From a virus: a stretch of DNA of 54,837 nt. Every line of letters starts with the position of its first letter. Positions within the stretch are counted from its first letter, which is position 1. The notes beneath the pieces are model-generated. The model was not told the origin of the DNA. It made no database searches and saw only the letters and a program-made list of their open reading frames with translations. The position numbers were made by a program, and so were the translations under genes. Below are positions 1 through 7,167 of this stretch, in pieces. The stretch lies in IMG/VR virus record IMGVR_UViG_3300018059_000014, positions 1 to 54,837 of that record; one strand, given 5' to 3'.

Positions 1-1
1 C

Positions 2-484
2 AAACTGTCTCCGGCCAAAGTCGAGGATCTTCTCCTCAAGACTGCCCAAAGTGATGGTCCCGGGACACCAATCATCATCGAGCAGGAACCAGGCTCTTCA
101 GGAAAAGCATATGCGGAACACCTCGCGACGAACGTCCTCCGTGGATACAATGTCACCATCAAACCTGCAGGTGGTGAGAATAAGTGGATCCGTGCGCAGC
201 CCTACGTCGCAGCTGTTTCCCATGGCCGCATCCTCATGCTTCGGGCCGTCTGGAATCAGGTTCACAAGGACGAACTTAAGGACTTCCCAAACGGTCGGTA
301 CGATGATACAATCGACTCTGTGAGCCAGGCTTTCATCGAGCTCCATCAATCCAACATCCTCGTCCCCACATGGGGTCGTCCAAGCCCAGCAGATACTGGT
401 GTTGTCAAAGGTGATACAGGACGACTCATCCAAGGCATCACGTGGGGTCGCAGGACTCAACTATCACTTCCAGGTATGAGATAG
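2..484 (+). CDS. terL: Terminase large subunit, C-terminal part (truncated by window edge)
   Basis: The open frame enters from the left edge and ends at TAG 482-484. It encodes about 160 residues of the nuclease half of a large terminase, the motor that cuts concatemeric DNA and packages it into proheads. Visible family marks are IIIEQEPGSSGK near the start (a strand carrying an acidic residue of the RNase H-like nuclease) and NGRYDDTIDSVSQAF near the end (the DDxxD-type metal-binding motif). The ATPase half is outside the window. The portal gene follows 11 bases later, the usual order in tailed phages. Confidence 0.93.
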   Translation, partial: KLSPAKVEDLLLKTAQSDGPGTPIIIEQEPGSSGKAYAEHLATNVLRGYNVTIKPAGGENKWIRAQPYVAAVSHGRILMLRAVWNQVHKDELKDFPNGRYDDTIDSVSQAFIELHQSNILVPTWGRPSPADTGVVKGDTGRLIQGITWGRRTQLSLPGMR

Positions 485-495
485 AGGAATCAACT

Positions 496-1935
496 ATGGC
501 CAAAGACATGGGTAAGAGCGGAAGCAACGTCACATCGATCAGACAGAACGCCTCAGCTCTGATGGCAAGAATGGGTCTTGCCCGGCTCTTCGGAACAATG
601 TTCGAAGGGAAGCGGAAGCTGTACGACGTATTCGGCTATCCGCAGAAGCTTAATGTCAATCACCTTCTGGCCAAATATCAACGGCAGGATCTGGCCTCAA
701 GAATCGTCGATATGCCACCGGAAGAGATGTGGGCCCATCCGCCAAAGCTCAAGCCGACGCATGGTGTGAAGGCCAGATGGGACGATTTCACTGCCAGGAC
801 TCAGTTCTGGCAACGTGTCATCCAAGTGGACAAGCTCCTCAGTTTTGGCCCCTTTGCAGTACTGTGGGTCGGGATGAAGGGTGACTCCAAGGCAAAGGCC
901 CCCAATATTGGCACAGTGGACGATATCCTCTACGTCCAGGCCTATGGCGGTGAGAACGTCACGGTCAAGTCGTATGAGGACGACACACAGAATCCCAGGT
1001 ACGGACAGCCTGTCGACTACGAGATCAAGGTAGGTCCGGAAAACCAACAGAGGACCGCCATGGTCCATTACTCAAGGCTGATCCACATCGTCGATCGTCC
1101 CTTACAAGGTCTGATGTTCGGCGAACCCCGGTTGGCCCAGATCTACAATACCCTGGAGGACATCCTGAAGGTGGGGGGAGGTAGTGCCGAGCTCTACTGG
1201 CTGACAGCCAACCGAGGAATGCAAATCGACGTGGACAAAGATATGCAGCTCCAGACCGGCGACGCTGAAGCTCTGGAAGATGAGCTGGATGAGTTCCAGC
1301 ACGAGCTCAGGCGCTACATTCGGACCCGAGGTGTGAAAGTGACGCCTTTGGGCGGAGAAGTCGCCGATCCACGCGGAGTTTTCGAGACTTTAGTGTCAAT
1401 TCTGGCCGGAACCACGTCAATTCCGCAGAGAATTCTGACGGGGTCGGAAGCGGGCCAACTCGCGAGTGAACAGGACAGAGCAAACTGGGCGGAGTACATG
1501 GAGCGTCGCAGACGCGTCTTCGGAGAGCCCTACATCCTCCTTCCGACGTTCCAATTCCTGGAGGACAGACAATATCTGTCCAAGGACTCCACTATGAAGG
1601 CCAAACTCGGAACCGACGACTCGGCTTTTGATTGGCCTGAGGCTTTTCACATGTCTCCTCTAGAAGATGCGCGAACCCTTGCAGAGAAAGCCAGGGCAGT
1701 CGTGAATATGAGCCGCAGAGCTCAGTTTGGAGATCCGATCGTCTCCGACGAGGAATGCCGCGTCGTTTTGGGACTCCCAGAGAAGGTGAAGAGTGGAGAC
1801 ACAATGCCAAAGGCCCCCACAGGATCAGCAAACCCAGGAGCTGGGGCAGGTACGCAGAGAGCTAGTCCAACAGAAGCACCAGCAGCAACAGCCCCGGCAA
1901 CTCGCGAGGCACCAGATACTCGCGGCGGACAATAG
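496..1935 (+). CDS. Portal protein (DUF1073-like)
   Basis: A 479-residue portal protein, the dodecameric ring at the unique capsid vertex through which DNA passes. The sequence resembles the DUF1073/anti-CBASS-type portal group: an early region YQRQDLASRIVDMPPEEMW, a central SRLIHIVDRPL segment, and TSIPQRILTGSEAGQLASEQDRANW before the C-terminal part. The tail (last ~45 residues) is rich in Ala, Pro and Thr. An in-frame ATG lies further upstream at 442, but ATG 496 has an AGAGG ribosome site at 484-488 and does not overlap terL, so it is preferred. It follows terL directly. Confidence 0.9.
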   Translation: MAKDMGKSGSNVTSIRQNASALMARMGLARLFGTMFEGKRKLYDVFGYPQKLNVNHLLAKYQRQDLASRIVDMPPEEMWAHPPKLKPTHGVKARWDDFTARTQFWQRVIQVDKLLSFGPFAVLWVGMKGDSKAKAPNIGTVDDILYVQAYGGENVTVKSYEDDTQNPRYGQPVDYEIKVGPENQQRTAMVHYSRLIHIVDRPLQGLMFGEPRLAQIYNTLEDILKVGGGSAELYWLTANRGMQIDVDKDMQLQTGDAEALEDELDEFQHELRRYIRTRGVKVTPLGGEVADPRGVFETLVSILAGTTSIPQRILTGSEAGQLASEQDRANWAEYMERRRRVFGEPYILLPTFQFLEDRQYLSKDSTMKAKLGTDDSAFDWPEAFHMSPLEDARTLAEKARAVVNMSRRAQFGDPIVSDEECRVVLGLPEKVKSGDTMPKAPTGSANPGAGAGTQRASPTEAPAATAPATREAPDTRGGQ

Positions 1936-1964
1936 TTACCAACTACACTAGCAAGGAGAGCATC

Positions 1965-2918
1965 ATGGCAACGAAGCAACCTCGCAAAGTCGCACTCATC
2001 AACGTCGCCGACTACCCGCGCGACAAGTACTCAGCGCACTGGCATATCGTCGTAGAAGGTAACGACGACGAAGGCTATCGCTGGCAAGCGACGATCTCGT
2101 CCTACAGTCTTGTTGGCTGGGACTACAAGGGACAGCGTACGGAGAAACGTCCCGATGTCCCGATGCCTGTCTATCCGCCGGATGTCCCTGTCTCTCAGGT
2201 CCAGTATCTGAAGATGGACGCGGAGGGACAAGCGCAAGTGGAGCGGTGGCAAGACGAGCGTAGAGCCCAGTGTGCGGCCATCTACGAAGCACACCCGAAG
2301 GCCTTATTCCAGACCGCCGAGCAAGTCGGTGTGACGGACACGAGGGACGAAGCCGACACGGCTGCGCAGCAATGGGTTCTGGCTCAGATGGAGAACTACA
2401 AGCGCCCCGAGCCAGCAGTGAACCCACAGAGTGGCCACGCAATGGTGGGCTTAATCTCAGGTGGCTGGATCCTCGATGCGCTATTCGAGGGCCTCCGCCG
2501 TCTCCTTAGCCCACTGATCTTCGCGCTCGCCTACTCGACGACCGTCCGAAACAACCGGATGTCGCAAGTGCTGAACGCGATCGACGGCGGTGCGGGTCCG
2601 GCTCTGTGGCGGATCTACGATGGTTCCAGACCAGCAACCTGCGGCACGGCAACGACGCTCTTGGCGGAGATGACCTGCTCGGATCCATCGGGCTCAGTCG
2701 CCTCGCAAGCACTCACGTTCTCGGCCATCACGGCAGATGCCTCGGCGAACGCGACAGGAACGGCTACGTGGTCCAGAATCGTGGACTCCACCGGTACCTG
2801 CTGTGTCGATATGAGCGTCGGTACTTCGGGCTCGGACTTGAACCTGAATTCCACGTCCATTAGCGTCGGCCAGGAAGTCTCGATCACCTCGGCGGTCATC
2901 ACCGAAGGCAACCCGTAA
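1965..2918 (+). CDS. Virion accessory protein, apparent two-domain fusion
   Basis: A 317-residue protein. ATG 1965 has AAGGAG just upstream. Residues 1-150 are hydrophilic with no fold I recognise. From about residue 185 the sequence (FALAYSTTVRNNRM, then APALWRIYDGSRPATC-like text and a Thr/Ser/Ala-rich beta-type segment ending in TSITSAVI-like strands) matches a small phage virion protein family that normally stands alone and begins ALTYSTxxRN. The protein therefore looks like a fusion of an unknown N-terminal domain to that family. An internal ATG at 2442 with a poor ribosome site could give the C-terminal part alone. It opens a block of accessory genes between portal and protease. Confidence 0.7.
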   Translation: MATKQPRKVALINVADYPRDKYSAHWHIVVEGNDDEGYRWQATISSYSLVGWDYKGQRTEKRPDVPMPVYPPDVPVSQVQYLKMDAEGQAQVERWQDERRAQCAAIYEAHPKALFQTAEQVGVTDTRDEADTAAQQWVLAQMENYKRPEPAVNPQSGHAMVGLISGGWILDALFEGLRRLLSPLIFALAYSTTVRNNRMSQVLNAIDGGAGPALWRIYDGSRPATCGTATTLLAEMTCSDPSGSVASQALTFSAITADASANATGTATWSRIVDSTGTCCVDMSVGTSGSDLNLNSTSISVGQEVSITSAVITEGNP

Positions 2919-2930
2919 CCTGGAGGGTAT

Positions 2931-3365
2931 ATGCGTCACTCAATTGCAGGTCGTGGCACCAGCGTTACGTGGTCCGGTGTTCGCGCGGCATTCTCGCTGT
3001 TCGCCATTGCGGCAACCGGCGGGAAGCTGCGCGAGGTCGGCGTCACGAACACTACCGTCACAGCCTTGGCGGTCGCGCTGGCGCGCTTCACGAACGCCAC
3101 AGGTGTTGGTGCGGCACTTACCGAGGCTGACTATGATCCGGCGCAGCCAGCAGCCTGTACTGGCTTCGCAGGCCACACGGCGGATGGCGCGGTAGGTCAG
3201 ATTTTCCGGCAAGCAACCATCGCGGCGGCTGTTGGTGCTGGTGTGGTGTGGACGTTCGGTGATTCTGGCATCTTGATCCCGGTGGGTACGGGGAACGGTA
3301 TTGGACTGATCGTTCCGACTGGTGCAGGTCAAGTCCTCGACTACTGGATGGACTGGGACGAATAA
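2931..3365 (+). CDS. Small virion-associated protein, unknown role
   Basis: A 144-residue protein with a good GGAGGG ribosome site ahead of ATG 2931. The sequence is rich in Ala, Gly, Thr and Val with alternating hydrophobic positions (SLFAIAATGGKLREVGVTN, then GDSGILIPVGTGNGIGLIVP), suggesting a beta-sandwich structural protein, perhaps with a jelly-roll fold. There is no signal peptide or membrane segment. Similar small proteins sit near neck and fibre genes in environmental phages; that placement is from memory, not shown here. A capsid or neck decoration role is inferred from position only. Confidence 0.65.
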   Translation: MRHSIAGRGTSVTWSGVRAAFSLFAIAATGGKLREVGVTNTTVTALAVALARFTNATGVGAALTEADYDPAQPAACTGFAGHTADGAVGQIFRQATIAAAVGAGVVWTFGDSGILIPVGTGNGIGLIVPTGAGQVLDYWMDWDE

Positions 3366-3368
3366 TCC

Positions 3369-3740
3369 GTGCCTAGTTCAGTCACCATCGACGAGCGCAC
3401 GTTCCCGGTAGGCCCGCCCATCACGCGGCAGGTGGACAGCTTTCCGGCGAACGTGAAGCGCATCCGCGTCACCATGACGCGCGTGAACTGGCCTGTGGGC
3501 AACGTGTTCAAGGTCAGCGTGCTCTGGTCGGACGGCACCGGGATTGCTCCCACGGTGGCGGGTGGTGTCGTTCTCGGCAAGGATGGTCAACCGCAGACGG
3601 TCTTCCCCTTTGAGTTTGAAGTTCCGCAGGAGGCGGATGGGAGCGGTGGCTTGCGCGACCGTAACGTGGTGCACGGTGACTTTTCGCTTCAGGTGTTGCA
3701 GGAGTTCACCAGTGCGATCACCATCGAGGCGCTAACGTGA
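3369..3740 (+). CDS. Hypothetical virion-block protein, 123 aa
   Basis: Starts at GTG 3369, three bases after the previous stop. The 123-residue product alternates hydrophobic and polar positions (VKRIRVTMTRVNWPVGNVFKV near residue 30) and contains FPFEFEVPQEADG, consistent with a beta-sandwich. I do not recognise the family. The stop overlaps the GTG start of the next gene by three bases, so the two are probably translationally coupled. By context it belongs to the accessory virion block. Confidence 0.65.
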   Translation: MPSSVTIDERTFPVGPPITRQVDSFPANVKRIRVTMTRVNWPVGNVFKVSVLWSDGTGIAPTVAGGVVLGKDGQPQTVFPFEFEVPQEADGSGGLRDRNVVHGDFSLQVLQEFTSAITIEALT

Positions 3741-4444
3741 TCTTGCCAGTTCAATCCGTTGCGTTCAAGCTGGGTAGCAACGTCACTACCGTCGATGTGA
3801 CGCTGAACGGGGTGGTGGCCGGGAATTTTCTAGCCATACAGGTAGGCATCATCCAGAACGCCACGCACCAGCAACCGGTGAATTCGCCTGATGGTAACGG
3901 TAACACCTGGAGCACGACGACTCCTTCTGCCCTTCAGGCTCTCATGGTCGAGTACATCAGTTACGCAATGAACGTCTCGGCGGGTAACACCACCGTCACG
4001 CTGGACCAAGGAGGTAGTGACCCTTTTGCTTACAGCGGCAGTTTCGGAGAATACTCTGGCGTGGCGCTCGCTTTGGCGCTTGATCAAGAGGCATCGAATG
4101 TGGGGAACAGCACAACTCCCACCACGGGAACGACGCCCCCGACCACGCAGGATGATGAGTTAGTGCTGGCGTGTGTGACAACCGATGTAGTTGCCGATCC
4201 AGTTGGCATTGACGTGCCACCTACGGCTGGGTACACGAATATCACGGTGGATCAGAATGGCACTGCGATTTGGGCATATGCCACGGACTACAAGGTGGTA
4301 TCCGCCACCGGAGCGCAGAGCGCCGACTACGGCACCATTACCAGCAGCAATTGGGTTGCCAAGATTGCTACGTTCAAGGCGGCTGTGGCAGGTGAGCCGA
4401 GCGTAGCGCCGATCCGCGTCACCCAATCTGGGTTACGCTGGTAA
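3737..4444 (+). CDS. Virion-associated protein, beta-rich, 235 aa
   Basis: Starts at GTG 3737 inside the preceding stop region. The 235-residue product is Ser/Thr/Gly/Val rich, with a segment NSPDGNGNTWSTTTPS and a run TTPTTGTTPPTTQDDE between two similar halves. The pattern (GNTWS, EYSGV, DDELVLA, NWVAKIATFKAA) is like a family of sandwich domains often found in phage fibres and surface proteins. It shares its general layout with the neighbour at 4448, so the two may be paralogues. It ends with APIRVTQSGLRW, a basic tail. The exact role is unknown. Confidence 0.65.
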   Translation: MILPVQSVAFKLGSNVTTVDVTLNGVVAGNFLAIQVGIIQNATHQQPVNSPDGNGNTWSTTTPSALQALMVEYISYAMNVSAGNTTVTLDQGGSDPFAYSGSFGEYSGVALALALDQEASNVGNSTTPTTGTTPPTTQDDELVLACVTTDVVADPVGIDVPPTAGYTNITVDQNGTAIWAYATDYKVVSATGAQSADYGTITSSNWVAKIATFKAAVAGEPSVAPIRVTQSGLRW

Positions 4445-4447
4445 GCC

Positions 4448-5110
4448 ATGGCCATTTCCTTCGTCGGCGCGGCGACCGGTACAACGAGCGCGACACTGCC
4501 ATCGTTTAACAGCGGCGATTGCGCGGTGGTGTTTGCCTTCCGCGATGGCTCGACAACGAATCCATCGGTGCCCGCAGGCTGGACAAACCTCACCAACACG
4601 CTCGATGGCTCGACCTGCTCTGTGTCAATCGGCTGGCGTAGGTTGCTGGTCGGCGACACGACAACTGGTACATGGACGAACGCCTCGATCATAGCGGTGC
4701 AGGTCTATCGTGGGTGCGAACCATTCATTGCACCGTTTCTGCTCGGTGGCACGGCGCAGGGCACGGTGAACACCTCGGTAGCGATGCAGACCTTCACTCT
4801 CAACCGCACGAACGCAACATCGTGGGTAGCTGGCTTTGTTGGTCACCGCAGCGTGGATACCGATCTGAACACGGCGTGGACTGGTATGACAAGCAGGCAA
4901 AACCCGGTCAACGCGACGGCGGAGATGGCGAGCCAAGACACAAATGGCGCGGTGTCCTCGTGGTCCACACAGACACGCAGCATCGGCGGTACGGCGAGCG
5001 GCTGGATTTCCTACACTATCGAGGTGAGGGCGCTGCAAGCGCAGACGCCCGGTGAGTTGATCCTGCCGCCGTTCGCGCCGATGAAACACAACCGAGACCA
5101 CAGGTCGTGA
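4448..5110 (+). CDS. Virion-associated beta-sandwich protein, 220 aa
   Basis: A 220-residue protein beginning MAISFVGAATGTT. The opening, followed by NSGDCAVVFAFRDGS, VPAGWTNL and later ISYTIEVRA, matches a sandwich domain widespread in phage decoration and fibre proteins. It appears related in layout to the preceding 235-residue protein. The last ~20 residues are Pro- and His-rich. The stop overlaps the GTG of the repeat-protein gene at 5107, suggesting coupled translation. A virion-surface role is inferred from family resemblance and context. Confidence 0.65.
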   Translation: MAISFVGAATGTTSATLPSFNSGDCAVVFAFRDGSTTNPSVPAGWTNLTNTLDGSTCSVSIGWRRLLVGDTTTGTWTNASIIAVQVYRGCEPFIAPFLLGGTAQGTVNTSVAMQTFTLNRTNATSWVAGFVGHRSVDTDLNTAWTGMTSRQNPVNATAEMASQDTNGAVSSWSTQTRSIGGTASGWISYTIEVRALQAQTPGELILPPFAPMKHNRDHRS

Positions 5111-6411
5111 GCAAAAACTTCACGAGAGGCTACCCGACCTACACGCGCGACCAGCGCAACTTGTGGCCGCAGATTCTCGGTGGGCTGGAACCACCACCAG
5201 CAGGAATCACGGGCACTGTCGCTAAGACAGAGGGTGCAGATACCAGAGCGATATCAGGCAAAGTCTCAGTCAGAGGCACCGTAGCCAAAACGGAGACTAG
5301 TGACACTCGTGCTATCGCAGGTAAGATCTCTGTTAAGGGCACTCTTACTCGCACAAATACGGATGATATCCAGGCTGCCTCGGGGACTGTAACGAACCCA
5401 GGAGTCAACGGCTCAGTCTCGCAGACCGAGCAACCAGATACCAGATCAATAGCAGGTAAAGTAACAGTCAAAGGTACTGTCTCGAAATCCGAGCAGGGTG
5501 ATACCCGGGCTATTGCGGGTAAGGTCACAGCTAAGGGCTCTTTGGCTCGTACAAACGCAGCCGATACCCAGGCTGCCCAAGGTAAGGTTCGTTGGGTCGC
5601 AACGCTCGCCAAAACTAACCAGAATGACACTCAAGCTGCCTCAGGTAAAGTCACTGCCAAGGGTACGATCGCTCGGACTAACCAAAACGATACGCAGGCT
5701 GCTTCAGGTAAGGTTGCAATCAGAGGTACTGTCGCAAAGCTGGAACAAGGTGATACCCGAGTTCTATCCGGTAAGCTCACAGCTAAAGGCACTCTCGCTA
5801 GGACTAACCAGAACGACACGGCCTCTTTCACTGGGATGGTCGGCTCGGTTATCGTTGGTACAGTCGCTAAAACGGAGCAACATGACACCCTGTCAGCTTC
5901 CGGTCGAGTCGACATCGATGGTTCAATGTCTCGTACGGAGACCCACGACCCGGCAACGGCTTCGGGTAAGATCGCGTCTAGGGGTTCGCTCGCTAAAGCC
6001 AACCAGAACGATTCGCCATCAATCACGGCGAAGATCCGTGCTCACGGAACTCTCGCTCGGACGAATCAGAACGACACCCAAGCAGCAGCCGGCAAACTTC
6101 GGTACGTCGGTACCGTCGCAAAGACCGAACAGTCTGATACCAGAGCGATTACTGGTAAGGTCGTAACGAGGGGCTCTCTTGCTAGAACTGAGCAATATGA
6201 CATCTCAACAATCACTGCTAAGGGTCGAATCAAAGGCGTTCTGGCCATCACGGAGCAACACGACGACCCAGATATGTTCCAGTTGCAGCCTTCACCACCG
6301 GCTGGCGAGGGAAATACGAAGCAAGGTTATAGGCCGAGAAGAATTGTAGACGGAGATCCCAACAGGATGATTACTGGATCCGATAGGATCCGAACCGCTA
6401 GGAGGCCCTAA
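5107..6411 (+). CDS. Tandem-repeat virion protein (sixteen 21-residue repeats)
   Basis: A 434-residue protein starting at GTG 5107. After a 35-residue head it is built almost wholly of a 21-residue unit, G(T/S)(V/L)A(K/R)T(E/N)QxDTxxAxGKVxxx, repeated sixteen times plus a partial seventeenth. Two flavours alternate irregularly: TEQ-type units and TNQND-type units. Such GTLAxTExxDTAxxxG repeats are known from phage structural proteins. Each unit probably forms a few beta strands, giving a stacked rod or fibre. The C-terminal ~50 residues leave the repeat (Pro-rich, then basic). It may be a capsid or neck fibre; that is inference. Confidence 0.75.
   Translation: MSKNFTRGYPTYTRDQRNLWPQILGGLEPPPAGITGTVAKTEGADTRAISGKVSVRGTVAKTETSDTRAIAGKISVKGTLTRTNTDDIQAASGTVTNPGVNGSVSQTEQPDTRSIAGKVTVKGTVSKSEQGDTRAIAGKVTAKGSLARTNAADTQAAQGKVRWVATLAKTNQNDTQAASGKVTAKGTIARTNQNDTQAASGKVAIRGTVAKLEQGDTRVLSGKLTAKGTLARTNQNDTASFTGMVGSVIVGTVAKTEQHDTLSASGRVDIDGSMSRTETHDPATASGKIASRGSLAKANQNDSPSITAKIRAHGTLARTNQNDTQAAAGKLRYVGTVAKTEQSDTRAITGKVVTRGSLARTEQYDISTITAKGRIKGVLAITEQHDDPDMFQLQPSPPAGEGNTKQGYRPRRIVDGDPNRMITGSDRIRTARRP
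5212..6279 (+). repeat. Coding tandem repeat, 63-bp unit
   Basis: Sixteen full units and one partial unit of about 63 bases inside the gene at 5107. The amino acid pattern is kept while many bases differ at third positions, so the array is old rather than newly amplified. Units 3 and 10 carry two or three extra residues before the next Gly. The array also produces long open frames on the opposite strand that are not genes. Confidence 0.9.
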
Positions 6412-6708
6412 ATGTTCGATCCTAAGACCCCGCAGGAAGAAGACTCCTTCGGTTTCGACTACACTGATCTCCTCTCCGCAGGAGAGACGATCGTATCCGC
6501 TGTTGTCACAGTCGACGTGATCGATGGTGTTGACCCGAGTCCCGGTGCAATAATTGCTGGCTCCGCTAGTGTTGCGGGGCCGATTGTCTCGATCAAACTC
6601 CAGGGCGGTGTAGAGGGCGTCCTCTACTGTATCCACTGCCTTGCGACCTGTTCAACCGGTCTTAAGAAGGAACTCAAGGGTGACCTCCGTATTCAAGCAG
6701 AGTGCTAA
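6412..6708 (+). CDS. Fibre/tail adaptor-like small protein
   Basis: A 98-residue product whose ATG directly follows the previous stop, with an AGGAGG ribosome site inside the end of the repeat gene. The layout DPKTPQEEDSFGFDYTDLL, AGETIVSAVVTVDV and a late VLYCIHCLATC strand matches small phage proteins of the fibre-tail adaptor kind (consensus: D..D.GFDWS.WL..GDTI..S.W.V). Such proteins connect fibres to the particle. The Cys-containing end is less typical. Its position after the repeat protein fits a fibre-attachment role, which is inference. Confidence 0.65.
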   Translation: MFDPKTPQEEDSFGFDYTDLLSAGETIVSAVVTVDVIDGVDPSPGAIIAGSASVAGPIVSIKLQGGVEGVLYCIHCLATCSTGLKKELKGDLRIQAEC

Positions 6709-6738
6709 CAAGGCCTGCAGCCTGATTTGAGGGCCGTT

Positions 6739-7089
6739 GTGGCGCAAAAACTTCGCGAGGTAGTCAATCAAGCCAACGAGCTAGTTGGCTACACCCATTG
6801 GTGTCCGGGATGCAAAGGATCCCACTTCATACAGACGAATGGTCGCAACTCTCAAGGAGCTACCTGGAAGTTTAATGGTAATCTCGAGAGTCCAACGTTC
6901 AGTCCAAGTGTTAGATGCTTCACGAATAAGGGTAAGTGGGAGGGAGACAAATGGACACCAACAGGTCCTGATGTAACAACATGCCACTACAATATCACGG
7001 ACGGTAGCATTATATACCATGGGGACTCTCCACATCCTCTAGGAGGTCAGACAATCCCGTTACCGGATTATCCCGAGACCATCATTTGA
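6739..7089 (+). CDS. DUF6527-like protein with Cys/His sites
   Basis: Encodes about 116 residues. I place the start at GTG 6739 because GAGGG lies at 6729-6733; a TTG at 6727 is also possible. Characteristic text is HWCPGCKGSHF, then WKFNGNLESPTFSPSVRC, then CHYNITDGSIIYHGD and a final HPLGGQTIPLPD. This order matches DUF6527, a family of phage and bacterial proteins of unknown function that probably bind zinc through the CxxC and later Cys/His residues. The gene has no obvious link to head assembly. Its stop codon lies just before the next promoter. Confidence 0.75.
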   Translation: MAQKLREVVNQANELVGYTHWCPGCKGSHFIQTNGRNSQGATWKFNGNLESPTFSPSVRCFTNKGKWEGDKWTPTGPDVTTCHYNITDGSIIYHGDSPHPLGGQTIPLPDYPETII

Positions 7090-7103
7090 CCACTAAATTC
7101 CCG

Positions 7104-7132
7104 GTGACACTTTTCTCAGAACCATTTATAAT
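7104..7132 (+). promoter_or_regulatory. Predicted sigma70-type promoter ahead of head protease
   Basis: GTGACA at 7104-7109, a 17-base spacer and TATAAT at 7127-7132. The expected transcript start is near 7139, giving a short leader before ATG 7168, which has its own GAGG site. A TTGACC lies further upstream at 7086. The 14 bases GACCATCATTTGAC at 7077-7090 recur just upstream of the promoter at 48069. It would drive protease, decoration and capsid genes up to the terminator at 10479. Confidence 0.65.
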
Positions 7133-7167
7133 GGAGGTATGGGAAGTCCTGGTAGTGAGGAGAACTG

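Noticed and set aside
5139-6251. Long - strand open frames across the repeat gene
   Set aside because: They mirror the 63-base repeat unit on the opposite strand; regularity of the repeat keeps stops away.
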